A stretch of DNA of 64,000 nt from assembly GCF_013410455.1 (NCBI RefSeq), contig NZ_JACCFW010000001.1:1690929-1754928 (forward strand), given 5' to 3'. Positions within the stretch are counted from its first letter, which is position 1; each line of letters begins with the position of its first letter. The notes under the pieces were generated by a model. The model searched no databases, had not been told where the DNA came from, and saw nothing but the letters and a program-made list of their open reading frames with translations. A program made the translations under genes and the position numbers. This document shows, one piece after another, positions 1 to 8,667 of the stretch. Source of the DNA: Allobranchiibius huperziae. GTDB taxonomy: Bacteria > Actinomycetota > Actinomycetes > Actinomycetales > Dermatophilaceae.

Positions 1-2
1 GC

Positions 3-1142
3 GGCAGGGTCACCATCTTCAGTTCGGCCGAAACCGACCTGCTCGTCGACGTGCAGGGGTACTTCCGCTACCCGCTCACCGGCGTGGTCTCGTCGTGGGG
101 CGCGGGATCGAGCGGCCAGCTCGGCAACGGCACCAGCCCCGATTCCTCGAGCACGCCCGTGCGGGTCAGTGCCCTGTCGGGCGTGACCGGGATCGCGGCC
201 GGCGAGGCCACCGGGTACGCGCTGCGGGCCGACGGCACTGTGTGGGCCTGGGGTGACGGCGCGGCCGGCGAGCTCGGCGACGGCGGCAGCCTGGACGGTT
301 CGAACCTCACCAGCGTGCCGCGCCAGGTCGTCGGTCTGACCGGCGTCACCGCAGTGGCGGCGGGGTACTTCTCCGGGTACGCGCTGCGTGGCGACGGCAC
401 GGTCTGGGCGTGGGGCAACGGCTTCCACGGCGAACTCGGCAACGGATCCGGCAATTCCAGCAGTACGCCGACGCAGGTCACCGGGCTGACGCGGATCGTC
501 GAGATCTCGGCGGGATGGGACACGGCGTACGCGCTCGCTTCGGACGGCAGCGTGTGGGCCTGGGGCGACGGGTACTACGGGCAGATCCCGGGGACGACCG
601 AAGGGTCGGCCACCCCGGTCAAGATCTCCGGCATCAGCAACGTCACCTCGATCGTCGGCGGCGGCCGCTCGGTGCTCGCGCTGACCTCCGACACCGGAGT
701 CTGGGTCTGGGGGGACAACTCGGTGGGCCAGCTCGCCCTCAATTCACCCGACCCGTACGTGACCGTGCCGACGCGCATCCCGGGTTACACGGCGAACGCG
801 GTCGCGGCGAGCGGCGTCGACGGGTACGCGATCCGCGGTGGCGGCGTCTCCGCCCAGGGGCAGGGCACAGGCGGTGGCATCGGCTACGGCAGCACCGCGG
901 ACTCCCGCGTGCCCCAGAGCGTGCTCAATGTGTCGGGCGTCCTCTCCATCGCGGCTTCGGACAACTCGGCCTATGCCCGGATGTCCAACGGCACCGTCGC
1001 CGCATGGGGCGACAACAGCTACGGCCAGCTGGGCAGCGCCGGCCCTGCCGACTCGGCGAGCACACCGGTCGTGGTCACCGGCATCAGCGGCGCGACCGCG
1101 ATCGCAGCCGGCGGCAGTTCGGCGTACGCGATCACACCCTGA
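3..1142 (+). CDS. RCC1-repeat (beta-propeller) surface protein, 5' truncated by window edge
   Basis: The reading frame is already open at base 3 and ends at a TGA at 1140-1142, so the start lies outside the window. The first residues end in LLVDVQGYF. This is the closing motif of a domain that occurs three times in the protein at 40253-42610. After it come about seven RCC1/BNR-type blades of roughly 50 residues, each with a W-x-W-G-[DN] core such as TVWAWGDG and a following YAL/YAI strand, enough to close one seven-bladed propeller. Such proteins are usually secreted or wall-associated and bind ligands. No catalytic residues are visible and the ligand is unknown. The GTG at 51 is only an internal codon. 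Confidence 0.8.
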   Translation, partial: GRVTIFSSAETDLLVDVQGYFRYPLTGVVSSWGAGSSGQLGNGTSPDSSSTPVRVSALSGVTGIAAGEATGYALRADGTVWAWGDGAAGELGDGGSLDGSNLTSVPRQVVGLTGVTAVAAGYFSGYALRGDGTVWAWGNGFHGELGNGSGNSSSTPTQVTGLTRIVEISAGWDTAYALASDGSVWAWGDGYYGQIPGTTEGSATPVKISGISNVTSIVGGGRSVLALTSDTGVWVWGDNSVGQLALNSPDPYVTVPTRIPGYTANAVAASGVDGYAIRGGGVSAQGQGTGGGIGYGSTADSRVPQSVLNVSGVLSIAASDNSAYARMSNGTVAAWGDNSYGQLGSAGPADSASTPVVVTGISGATAIAAGGSSAYAITP

Positions 1143-1145
1143 GCT

Positions 1146-2420
1146 TCACGCCGGCACGACGTGACGGCGCAGGAAGTCGTTGAGGAAGCGGCCGGCCGGG
1201 TCGAGCTCACGGCGTACGGCGTCGAAGTCGTCCAGGCGCGGATACGCCGCGTCGAGCCGCCCCGGGTAGGTGAAGAGCTTGCCCCAGTGCGGGCGCGGGT
1301 CGAACGGTGCGAGGGCCTGCTGTACGAGGTCGACGGCGGCCGACGCGGCGGCCGTGTCCGGCCGCCAGGTGAAGTGGAAGACGACACTGTCGCGGTCGTA
1401 CGTCGGGGCGAGCCATTGCGCGTCGGCCGCGACCGCGCGGATCTCCGACACGATGGTCACCGGGGCGATGCGCTCGCCGATCTGCAGCAGCGCGTCGGCG
1501 GCTGCCGCTCCCTGTGCCGCTGGCACGAAGAACTCGGACTGGATCTCGGCCCCCGAGCTCGGCGTGAAGCCCATCCGGAAGTGCGGCAGCCGATCCGACC
1601 AGAGGCCCGGGACGCCGCCTTGCTCGGTCACCTTCTCGTTGGTCTCTCCCGAGCCCCACGAGGGATGACGGGTGTCCTTGATCCATTCGGCGCCGGGCAC
1701 GGCGGGAGTCCCCGTCACCTCGTCGAGGCGGCTCTTCAGGACGATGTGGTCGGGGCCCGCCCCGATCCACCGCCCGAAGACGCTGACGCTGTAGGCCGAT
1801 TCCAGGATGGCGCCCAGCCCGGCCGTCAGCTGCGACCAGGTCAGTCCGACGAAGGTGTCCTGCCGCACCTGGTACGCCGGCTCGACCGACAGCCGAAGCC
1901 GGGTGACGACCCCGAGCGCGCCGAGCGACACCACGAGGGCGGCGAAGCGCGGGTCGGAGCGGTCGAACCACCGCACCTCGCCGTCAGCACTCAGCAGCTG
2001 CACCGCCTGCACGGCGCTCGCCAACCCGGGCCGGCGGACCCCCGAGCCGTGCGTGCCGGTCGCGACACTCCCGGCGATCGTGATGTGGGGCAGGGACGCG
2101 AGGTTCGCGAGGGCCAGCCCGGCCTGCGCGAGGTAGGGCACCAACGCGCCGTACGTCATCCCCCCGCTGACCTCGACGGTGCTCCGGTCGTCACTGACGA
2201 CGGGCGGCTCCACGAGCCCCGACAGATCCAGCTGCCAGCCCTGCTCGCTGTCCGCGACGTGGTTGAAGCTGTGACCGGAGCCGGTGACCTTCGCAGCCGG
2301 CGCCTCGCGCAGAACCCGCCGCAGCTCCTCGATGGAGGCGGGTCGAATCCGCCGACCTGAGCGGTAGTCGATCGTCCCGGACCAGTTGGTAGCTCTCAGC
2401 TGCGCATCCGTCGTTGCCAT
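1146..2420 (-). CDS. aldO: FAD-linked alditol oxidase (AldO / lactone oxidase family)
   Basis: 424 residues, close to the about 418 of Streptomyces AldO, which oxidises sugar alcohols such as xylitol and sorbitol at C1 and yields H2O2. The N-terminal FAD-binding domain has VTGSGHSF (residues 45-52), where His50 is the expected covalent flavin attachment site. A glycine-rich SVATGTHGSG stretch follows. The C-terminal lactone-oxidase-type domain has EIRAVAADAQW and the family motif RPHWGK. The ATG at 2420 was chosen because MATTDAQLRATNW aligns with the usual start; upstream residues look non-coding. It overlaps the end of the DUF3054 gene by 25 nt, so the two are probably co-transcribed. A related gulono/arabinono-lactone oxidase is the alternative. 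Confidence 0.85.
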   Translation of the reverse strand: MATTDAQLRATNWSGTIDYRSGRRIRPASIEELRRVLREAPAAKVTGSGHSFNHVADSEQGWQLDLSGLVEPPVVSDDRSTVEVSGGMTYGALVPYLAQAGLALANLASLPHITIAGSVATGTHGSGVRRPGLASAVQAVQLLSADGEVRWFDRSDPRFAALVVSLGALGVVTRLRLSVEPAYQVRQDTFVGLTWSQLTAGLGAILESAYSVSVFGRWIGAGPDHIVLKSRLDEVTGTPAVPGAEWIKDTRHPSWGSGETNEKVTEQGGVPGLWSDRLPHFRMGFTPSSGAEIQSEFFVPAAQGAAAADALLQIGERIAPVTIVSEIRAVAADAQWLAPTYDRDSVVFHFTWRPDTAAASAAVDLVQQALAPFDPRPHWGKLFTYPGRLDAAYPRLDDFDAVRRELDPAGRFLNDFLRRHVVPA

Positions 2421-2806
2421 CCGGCAACCATGACACGCCAGCCCATGAGAAACACTCCCAACACGATCGTCGCGACGATCACGAAGCTGACCGCCACCCC
2501 GCGGCCTGTCAATGCCCGCAGCACCATTCCGATCACGACGGCCCCCACCCAGATCGGCACGCCTGCTCGCAGCGACGCCGGCGCCCACCGCCGTACACCC
2601 ACCGCGACCGCCCACCCGGCGGCCGCACCCACCAGGAACGGCCACGCCACGACCGCGGACTCGAGCACGGGGTGGCTCTCGGAGTGCGACGCCCGCCCGA
2701 TCGCGGCGAACGCCACGATGAGCACCACGTCGAGGACAGCGGCTACCACGGTCGAACGCCGCGTATCAGCCTGTTCGGCCCTAGGAGGCGTCTGGGTGGT
2801 CGTCAT
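2396..2806 (-). CDS. DUF3054 family membrane protein
   Basis: 136 residues with four predicted membrane segments: around residues 22-38, 48-68, 82-98 and 105-122. The motif AVLDVVLIVAFAAIGRASH near residues 22-40 is typical of DUF3054, a small actinobacterial and haloarchaeal membrane family of unknown function. The N-terminus is hydrophilic (MTTTQTPPRAEQADTRR). An AGGAG-like sequence lies upstream of the ATG at 2806. Its 3' end overlaps the start of the alditol oxidase gene, so it is the first gene of a two-gene unit. No function can be assigned. Confidence 0.8.
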   Translation of the reverse strand: MTTTQTPPRAEQADTRRSTVVAAVLDVVLIVAFAAIGRASHSESHPVLESAVVAWPFLVGAAAGWAVAVGVRRWAPASLRAGVPIWVGAVVIGMVLRALTGRGVAVSFVIVATIVLGVFLMGWRVMVAGWQRRMRS

Positions 2807-3251
2807 TCATCGAGCCTAAGACGCCGGCCGCCGATGACCTCATCACCCCAGATCCAGGGTCTCGGAGCCGCTATCTGCAGCCTCTGAAACGAGGTGCAGG
2901 CGCATCGCCTGCAGCGGCACCCCGGCGCCGAAGCACCGCCGCTGCACATCCTCCCCGCATCTCGGTGCAGTCACGCAAGGAGCGTTACGCCGACAAGACC
3001 GAGCAAGGTGACGTGCGAGCGAAACTGCACCGGGGCATCCCAGCGGGCCCATCGGTAGCGCAGCTGATTGGCCCTCGATGAAACCCCCGGCGCACGCCCA
3101 TCCCATATCTGTTCGTGTCGGCACCAGAAGCGCTTCTTATGTGTGGACAACTGCTGAAATAGCAACACCGACGCCGGGGGATGTGGATATTTTTAGCTCG
3201 AATCATAACTACTGGCAGGGACATTCGTTGGATTTACCCTTGCGCCAGGAG
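2807..3251. other. Intergenic region without a convincing gene
   Basis: About 450 bp between the divergent DUF3054 and HNH genes. Short open frames on both strands lack ribosome sites, domains and actinobacterial codon bias. The right part, from about 3120, becomes clearly A+T richer (for example GATATTTTTAGCTCGAATC near 3186), which fits a promoter zone or recently acquired DNA next to the 13E12-type nuclease gene. Confidence 0.5.
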
Positions 3252-3267
3252 TCGAACACATGTATGA
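3252..3267 (+). promoter_or_regulatory. Candidate LexA/SOS box upstream of the HNH gene
   Basis: TCGAAC-ACAT-GTATGA matches the actinobacterial SOS box TCGAAC-N4-GTTCGA at 10 of 12 half-site positions: the left half is perfect and the right half matches 4 of 6. It overlaps a possible -10 (TATGAT, 3263-3268) and lies 47 bp before the ATG of the 13E12-type nuclease. Members of the 13E12 family in Mycobacterium tuberculosis are known LexA targets, so the position makes sense. The imperfect right half keeps the call tentative. Confidence 0.5.
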
Positions 3268-3313
3268 TTCAAGATAGACGGCAAGGGGCGCCGTCATCAG
3301 CGCAGGAGGGGCC

Positions 3314-4687
3314 ATGGCGCAGTCGAAAACTGAGCACCGGCGCCCTGCTGCGCCGGGTACCGGTGACCGATTGATGGCTCTGCTGGGCAAGTTCGCTGCC
3401 GGGCTGGACGAATGGCCGGACGCTCTGTGGCAACTGGACGAAGCGGCCCTGGGTGAGGTCGTCGGGGGCATGCTGCGGATCACAGCTCGCGCGGAGAACG
3501 TCGCCGCGCTGGCGACCGCGGATGCGCTGAGTCGGGGGACCGTGGCGAACTCCACGGCGACGGGTGCTCCGGCGTGGGTCGCCCGTCAGGCAGCTGGTGT
3601 CGAACCCGCGGTGGTGCGCCGGGTGGGTTCGGTGGGCGTGGACTGTGCGGATCCGGCCAATCAGGTGGTTGTTGAGGCGTTGGCGACCGGGTCGGCGAGT
3701 GTGCCGGTGGCTGCTGCCGCGTTACGGCAGGTGCCAATGATCCTGCCGCAGCTGCCGACCGTGGATCGGGATGACCTGCTGGGCCGGTACCTGTCGTTGT
3801 CGGACTACGGCGCAAAGACGTTGCGGGAGTTGACCACCCGCATCCTGGGGGAGTACGCGCCGCAGCAGCTGGTGCGGGATGAGGAGCGTCAGCAGGAGTG
3901 TGAGTCGGTGTTCTGGGCCGACCTACCGTCCGGGTTGACCCGGTTCGTCGCCGAACTCTCGAGCGGGCACGCCGCCATGGTCAAGCACGCCCTGCGCGCC
4001 TTATCCGCTCCCGCGCCGGTGGCAGCTGGCGGCGAAGGGCCAGAGCGGGATACTCGCACCCCCGCTAAGCGGCGTGCGGACGCCCTGGTGCGACTGGTCG
4101 ACACCGCCGCCGGGGTGTTGGACGGCACCAGCTCGCGGCCGGTCGGAGAGTTCGGCGGGACCGCCAAGATCCTCGTCACCCTGGACTACAACACTCTGTA
4201 CGAGGGGCTCCGGGACGCGGGCCGGCTCGGCCAACACGGCTCAGACGAAAACGGATTCGCGCCGACCTATCTACCGGGAATCGGGCACAGCACCGACGGC
4301 GACCACCTCGACGCCGGCACCCTGCGCAGACTCGCGTGCGATGCCGACCTGATCCCCGCAGTCCTCGGCAGCGAGTCCGAACCGTTGGATCTCGGGCGCG
4401 CCAAACGCCTCTTCACCGGCGGACTCAGAACTGCGATCATCCACCGAGACCAGCACTGCACCTTCCCCGGCTGCGACCGACCACCCGACTGGTGCGACGC
4501 CCACCACATCACCCCATGGTGGGCCGGCGGCGGAACGAACCTGTCGAATGCAGCGCTGCTGTGTGCAAGGCACCACACGATCGTGCACCGCGACCTGCTC
4601 ACCGCCACCGTCACTACGACCGGTGTCACCTGGGACCTCACCCCAGGCCTCATGCCCGCCCGACCCGGCCAACGACCCGCCGCATGA
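3314..4687 (+). CDS. DUF222 / HNH endonuclease (13E12 repeat family)
   Basis: 457 residues. An N-terminal helical DUF222 region (about residues 20-330) is followed by a zinc-binding HNH nuclease module at about 380-427: the C-x4-C pair in CTFPGCDRPPDWC, then DAHHITPWWAGG, N-L-S-N and LCARHHTIVHR. These supply the metal and catalytic histidines. A strong AGGAGGGG ribosome site at 3302-3309 fixes the ATG at 3314. The family is multicopy in actinobacterial genomes, is often next to or inside mobile DNA, and its cellular role is not settled. An SOS-box-like element precedes it and a 64-bp palindrome follows its stop. DNA cleavage is inferred from the family. Confidence 0.9.
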   Translation: MAQSKTEHRRPAAPGTGDRLMALLGKFAAGLDEWPDALWQLDEAALGEVVGGMLRITARAENVAALATADALSRGTVANSTATGAPAWVARQAAGVEPAVVRRVGSVGVDCADPANQVVVEALATGSASVPVAAAALRQVPMILPQLPTVDRDDLLGRYLSLSDYGAKTLRELTTRILGEYAPQQLVRDEERQQECESVFWADLPSGLTRFVAELSSGHAAMVKHALRALSAPAPVAAGGEGPERDTRTPAKRRADALVRLVDTAAGVLDGTSSRPVGEFGGTAKILVTLDYNTLYEGLRDAGRLGQHGSDENGFAPTYLPGIGHSTDGDHLDAGTLRRLACDADLIPAVLGSESEPLDLGRAKRLFTGGLRTAIIHRDQHCTFPGCDRPPDWCDAHHITPWWAGGGTNLSNAALLCARHHTIVHRDLLTATVTTTGVTWDLTPGLMPARPGQRPAA

Positions 4688-4688
4688 C

Positions 4689-4752
4689 GCTGACGGCGTT
4701 AACCGCCGTTGACGGCGTTCGAACACCGTCAACGAACGCGAACACCGTCAGC
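4689..4752. repeat. 64-bp nested palindrome with four TGACGGYGTT units between convergent genes
   Basis: Outer arms GCTGACGGCGTT (4689-4700) and AACACCGTCAGC (4741-4752) enclose inner arms GTTGACGG (4708-4715) and CCGTCAAC (4726-4733). All share one centre at 4720.5. TGACGG[CT]GTT occurs four times, two direct (4691, 4710) and two inverted (4722, 4741), spaced 19, 12 and 19 bp. It lies between convergent HNH and slipin genes, so a bidirectional terminator is the simplest reading. However, there is no T-tract, and the regular spacing also fits an array of protein-binding sites. Confidence 0.7.
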
Positions 4753-4782
4753 GTGCAGCGCGACCGAAGTGCGGCGGAAACC

Positions 4783-5658
4783 TCAGGACGGGCTGACGAC
4801 CGCGTCCATCTCCGGCTGTGCGTCGCCCGCAACCCGGCTCTCCGCGAGGACGGCGTCAGCAGCCTTCTTGGCCTCGGCGACCTTGTCGGAAGCGTCGGCG
4901 CTCGGCTTCAAGCCGCTGAGCACACCCTGGATCAGGTCGATCGGCAGGGGGATGACGACCGAGTTGTTGTTGTTGCTACCGATCTCCAGCAGGGTCTGCA
5001 GGTAGCGCAGCTGCAGGGTGGCGGGGTTGGTCGACATGACATCGGCCGCTTCGGCGAGCTTGGCCGACGCCTGGAACTCACCTTCGGCGTTGATGACCTT
5101 GGCGCGACGTTCGCGCTCGGCCTCCGCCTGCCGCGCGATGGCGCGCTGCATGCTGCCGGGGATCTCCACGTCCTTGATCTCGACGATGAGGACCTTGATG
5201 CCCCACGGCTCGGTCTGCTGGTCGATGACCTTCTGCAGGTCGGCGTTGAGCCGCTCCCGTTCGGACAGCAGGGTGTCCAGCTCCGCCTTACCCAGTACGG
5301 CGCGCAACGAGGTCTGGGCGATCTGACTGGTCGCCGCCAGGAAGTTCTCGACCTCGACGATCGAACGGTTGGCGTCCACGACACGGAAGTAGGTCACCGC
5401 GTTCACCCGCACGGGGACGTTGTCCCGGGTGATGACGTCCTGCGCGGGCACGTTGAGGGTCACCGTGCGCATCCCGACGCGGACCATCCGGTCGATCACC
5501 GGGATCAGCAGGACGAGGCCGGGGTCCTTCAGCGTGACCAGGCGTCCCAACCGGAAGACGACCCCGCGTTCGTACTCGCGCAGCACCCGGACGGAGGATC
5601 CCAGCAGGGCGACGAGTACGACGACGACGATTACAACGACAATTCCGAGGGCTTCCAT
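4783..5658 (-). CDS. SPFH / Band 7 slipin (stomatin-like protein)
   Basis: 291 residues. An N-terminal hydrophobic segment (residues 3-20) anchors the protein. The SPFH/Band 7 domain follows, with [14 protein letters not shown], the [12 protein letters not shown] motif, and [21 protein letters not shown] long charged coiled-coil with [18 protein letters not shown] comes after it. Slipins oligomerise on membranes and organise protein or lipid microdomains. The ATG at 5658 overlaps the last 28 bp of the NfeD gene upstream; NfeD-slipin pairs are a widespread bacterial operon in which NfeD interacts with its partner slipin. The C-terminus ends in a variable acidic tail. Confidence 0.92.
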   Translation of the reverse strand: MEALGIVVVIVVVVLVALLGSSVRVLREYERGVVFRLGRLVTLKDPGLVLLIPVIDRMVRVGMRTVTLNVPAQDVITRDNVPVRVNAVTYFRVVDANRSIVEVENFLAATSQIAQTSLRAVLGKAELDTLLSERERLNADLQKVIDQQTEPWGIKVLIVEIKDVEIPGSMQRAIARQAEAERERRAKVINAEGEFQASAKLAEAADVMSTNPATLQLRYLQTLLEIGSNNNNSVVIPLPIDLIQGVLSGLKPSADASDKVAEAKKAADAVLAESRVAGDAQPEMDAVVSPS

Positions 5659-6128
5659 ACCGGATCCTTTTCCCACGAGTGCGGTCGACGAATCATCAAG
5701 GTCAATCCGTCGAGTCGTTCGATCACGATGGTTTCGCCCGCCGTAGGGGCGGGATCCTGCCATCCGAAACTGGTACGTGCGCTCCAGAGCGAGCCGTCCG
5801 CGGCCACTTGGCCCTCGTCCCCTGCCCACGTCTGTACGACACCGGCCACACCGGGTAAACGTTCCGGCCCGGACTGCGGTTCCAAGCGGTGCGACAGCAA
5901 CACCTTCTGGCCCACGACGAACAGGAGGACCGCACCGATCACGGCGAGGATCAGGGCCACCGGAAGGGCGACGGCCAGTGGGGCGCCCGCGGCATCGACG
6001 ATCAACCCGACGCCGCCGGCGAGCGCGAGGACGCCCGCCGAGCCGAAGATTCCGAAGCCGGGCACATGGGCCTCGAGAACCAGCAGCCCCAGTCCGCACA
6101 GGGCCACCAACACACCGATCGCAGCCAT
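5631..6128 (-). CDS. NfeD-like membrane protein with C-terminal OB domain
   Basis: 165 residues from the ATG at 6128, which has AGGTGAT at good spacing; an in-frame ATG at 6164 would add 12 residues. Three hydrophobic segments (about 3-20, 30-45 and 52-75) are followed by a soluble beta-rich NfeD C-terminal domain (about 90-145) with [18 protein letters not shown] and [16 protein letters not shown]. It is the short NfeD type, lacking the ClpP-like serine protease domain. It overlaps the slipin gene by 28 bp, so the two proteins are likely made together and act as a membrane-microdomain pair. Confidence 0.85.
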   Translation of the reverse strand: MAAIGVLVALCGLGLLVLEAHVPGFGIFGSAGVLALAGGVGLIVDAAGAPLAVALPVALILAVIGAVLLFVVGQKVLLSHRLEPQSGPERLPGVAGVVQTWAGDEGQVAADGSLWSARTSFGWQDPAPTAGETIVIERLDGLTLMIRRPHSWEKDPVWKPSELSL

Positions 6129-6374
6129 CGGGATCACCTGATCCGGGCGAACGGGCCGTCGCATGGAACGGAGCCCCAACCGACTCGACGCGCCTGTTCT
6201 GCCGATCTCAGAATACCCCGTGCCCGCAGCGCGGCCCCCGCCGTCTTCGCATCGGAAGCACCGTTCGAAACGCGCCCGCTCTTCGCCGACGAAGTTCTCC
6301 CGACGACCTGCAGGACGCCGTCCTCCGGGCGTAATCTCGTGGGTCGAAATCGCCGCTGTCGAGGGGTGTTTGTC

Positions 6375-7601
6375 ATGTCGGATCAGGCAGTGCACTCGGC
6401 GCCGCCCCCGGCTGGGACCAAGACGATCGTGATGTGCCTGGACGGCACCAACGACCAGATCGGTGTCTCCGAGCCATCGAACGTCGCCAAGATCTTCCGG
6501 ATGCTGAGCCTGGTCGATCGATCCCGGCAGATCGCGTACTACGACCCCGGTATCGGCACGCTGCCCGCGCCACACGCGCGGGGGATCATCGAACGACACC
6601 TGTCCACGGGGGAGGAGCTCGCCTTCGGGATCGGCATGAAGCACAAGCTGACCGAGGCCTACAGCTGGCTGATGCGGCACTACGCGTTCGGCGACCAGAT
6701 CTACATCTTCGGATTCAGCCGCGGCGCCTACACCGCGCGCGCACTCGTTGGGATGCTGCACTGCCCCGGCCTGCTGCGCACGGGTTCGGACAATCTCATC
6801 CCGTACGCGATCGAGAAGTACGCGACGAACGACTGGCCCGACACCACCGCGGAGTGCGAAGGCCTCGCCGAGTTCGCCGACGCCTTCTGTTGGGGGACCG
6901 AGCAGACTCCGGTCGACCCCGCACTCCACGACCAGGTCACCGACGACGGGTGGAGGCACCCGGCGCTGGACGGCACCTTCTTCGTGCCGCACCACTCGGT
7001 GCCGGTCTCCTTCCTCGGCATCTGGGACACGGTGGAGGCCTCTGGCCTCGCCCACTTCCACGAACACCACTGGCGGTTCACCGATTCGGTCCCGAACGCG
7101 CAACAGGTGCGGCACGCCGTCTCCATCCACGAATGGCGCAACCCCTACCGCGCGATGCTGCTGCAGGACCGTCCCGACCGTCCGGGGCGTCTCGAACCCG
7201 AGGAGGTCTGGTTCGCCGGGGTCCATTCCGACGTGGGCGGGACCTACGAGGACGACCACCGTCTCGCGCTCATCGCGCTGAAGTGGGTCGTCGACGGAGT
7301 GGTCGAGAAACTGGTCCTGCGCGAACGGGACTCCTACTCGCTGCTGTTCCGTGCGCTCACCGAGACCGCGTACGAGGGCGTCGTCCATCCGCTGCCCAAG
7401 TCCTGGCTGGTGACCGGACCCCCCTACCACCGGCGCATCCCGGAGGGCGCCTGGATCCACCAGTCCGTCGCGTCCAGAGTCGCCGCTGACCACCTCGGGC
7501 CGTCGTGCGAACTCCCGTCGACCCACAACGTGACGGATCGTGCGTGGTATCAGCCGATTCCGCCGGATCGCCTGCAGGTCAGCCCCACCGCAGCGAAGTG
7601 A
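6375..7601 (+). CDS. DUF2235 alpha/beta hydrolase (Tle1-like phospholipase domain)
   Basis: 408 residues. The N-terminus has CLDGTNDQ (21-28), the start of the DUF2235 fold. The nucleophile elbow G-F-S115-R-G (113-117, in FGFSRGAYTAR) and a conserved GVHSDVGGTY motif supply the expected Ser and Asp of a Ser-Asp-His triad. DUF2235 is the catalytic domain of type VI secretion phospholipase effectors (Tle1), but it also occurs widely without any secretion system. No signal peptide is seen, so the protein is probably cytoplasmic. GAGGGG at 6361-6366 sits upstream of the ATG. It is divergent from the NfeD-slipin pair; a shared role in membrane lipids is only a guess. Confidence 0.85.
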   Translation: MSDQAVHSAPPPAGTKTIVMCLDGTNDQIGVSEPSNVAKIFRMLSLVDRSRQIAYYDPGIGTLPAPHARGIIERHLSTGEELAFGIGMKHKLTEAYSWLMRHYAFGDQIYIFGFSRGAYTARALVGMLHCPGLLRTGSDNLIPYAIEKYATNDWPDTTAECEGLAEFADAFCWGTEQTPVDPALHDQVTDDGWRHPALDGTFFVPHHSVPVSFLGIWDTVEASGLAHFHEHHWRFTDSVPNAQQVRHAVSIHEWRNPYRAMLLQDRPDRPGRLEPEEVWFAGVHSDVGGTYEDDHRLALIALKWVVDGVVEKLVLRERDSYSLLFRALTETAYEGVVHPLPKSWLVTGPPYHRRIPEGAWIHQSVASRVAADHLGPSCELPSTHNVTDRAWYQPIPPDRLQVSPTAAK

Positions 7602-7605
7602 CCGA

Positions 7606-8148
7606 TCAGTTGACCGTGTAGGACGCCGAACCGTTGGCGTCCGTGGCGTTGGTGGCGCTCGCGGTCGCTGTGAGCGTGCGCTGACCTGAGTTGGTGTTGC
7701 TCATCGCGACGGTGAACTCGAGCGACGACGTCTGCTGGCCGGGGTCCATGGCGCCGGTCCACGTGAAGGTGAAGACCCGGTTGCCGCCCGAGGTCGCCAC
7801 ACTGGTGAAGGCCCAGCCGGTACCGGACACGGCGGTGGGAGCAGCCGTCGACACCTGCCCGCTGGGGAAGCGGACGACGACGGTCAGCTTCTGCACGCTG
7901 GCGGACACCGAGGGGTAGGACGCGTAGTAGACGTTCTGCACCTGCACCTGGGTCTGCAGACCGGTGGGCTTGCCCGACCCGTTGTACGCCGTGCCCGTGG
8001 TGTTCAGCGTGTTGAACGCGAGCTGCGCCGGCTGGACGCTGGTCGAGGCCGCTTCGGCAGGCGCGGGTGCTCCGATGAGGATCACCGGGGCGGTCCAGAG
8101 AGCGCCCGCGATGACGGCCCGTCGCCTGACGTGCGACCGCTCGTCCAC
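7606..8148 (-). CDS. Secreted protein of unknown function with Tat-like signal
   Basis: 180 residues from a GTG at 8148 preceded by GAGGGGGT. The N-terminus (VDERSHVRRRAVIAG) has a twin-arginine-like RR followed by a hydrophobic stretch ending APAEAA, where signal peptidase would cut. The mature part is rich in Ser, Thr, Val and Gly with alternating strands (for example SVQKLTVVVRFPSGQV and FTFTWTGAMDPGQ), suggesting a beta-sandwich. No known domain is recognised. A longer start at 8238 runs into A+T-rich DNA and is unlikely. Confidence 0.7.
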   Translation of the reverse strand: MDERSHVRRRAVIAGALWTAPVILIGAPAPAEAASTSVQPAQLAFNTLNTTGTAYNGSGKPTGLQTQVQVQNVYYASYPSVSASVQKLTVVVRFPSGQVSTAAPTAVSGTGWAFTSVATSGGNRVFTFTWTGAMDPGQQTSSLEFTVAMSNTNSGQRTLTATASATNATDANGSASYTVN

Positions 8149-8667
8149 GGCCACACCCCCTCGTTCACGGTTGTCCCCCAGCACGGCATCTCCCCGGTCA
8201 GTGTTTGGTAAAGAGAGAGTAAACCGTTGAAGGATCAAGAAGTGGCGAAACGCGCCGATCTCTCAAGAAAACTTCTTGTGATCGACTCTGGACCATCCAT
8301 ACGCACTGTCGGACGACCGTTCCGCGACGGAATCCGCACGTTGAGCATTCGGACGAAATGTCAGCTGTCTCAGGTGTGGCCAGTGCTGTCCCACCCTGCG
8401 CAGCGGGGGAGCGACATGGCGACATCGACCGCAGCGCCGGGGGCGCTCAGGCGGGTACGCGGGGTGCGCCCAAGGGCGCGGAAAGATCGGCGTGAGCGAC
8501 CACAGGGACGTGTGCACGTACGCCGGAGCGCAGGAGAGCGCCTGCGAGCATCGTCAGCCCGAGTGAGGGCGCGGCTCAGCGCAGCGGGGGAGCGGCTCAG
8601 CGCAGCGGGAGAGCGTGGCTCTCACGCGATGCTCACCCGGCGGTAGGGAGAGGGGGCGCGAGCGTGC
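8149..8667. other. Intergenic region, probable promoter zone and repeats
   Basis: About 520 bp with no convincing gene. The left part is A+T richer and contains CAAGAAG/CTTCTTG (8237-8243 and 8271-8277) as arms of a loose inverted repeat, which could lie in the leader of the secreted-protein gene. The right part holds the tandem repeat listed separately. Open frames crossing it have arginine-rich low-complexity translations typical of chance frames in high-GC DNA. Confidence 0.5.
8573..8614. repeat. Tandem duplication of a 21-bp unit
   Basis: Two adjacent copies of GGCTCAGCGCAGCGGG[GA]GAGC occupy 8573-8593 and 8594-8614 and differ at one base. A related core GCGCAGCGGGGGAGCG occurs at 8398-8413. 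They lie between two minus-strand genes, about 55 bp downstream of the esterase stop, in DNA with no gene. Confidence 0.75.

Noticed and set aside
2843-3224. Several short minus-strand frames in the 5' region of the HNH gene
   Set aside because: They overlap each other in all frames and none shows protein-like composition or a start signal.
3263-3268. RecA-NDp (PafBC-type) promoter before the HNH gene
   Set aside because: The spacing to TATGAT fits, but the -35-like half reads GAGTCG instead of TTGTCR; the LexA-box reading is stronger.
8227-8646. 139-codon plus-strand frame after the secreted-protein gene
   Set aside because: Arg/Ala repeats arise from the tandem repeat and GC bias; no ribosome site or homology-like motif.
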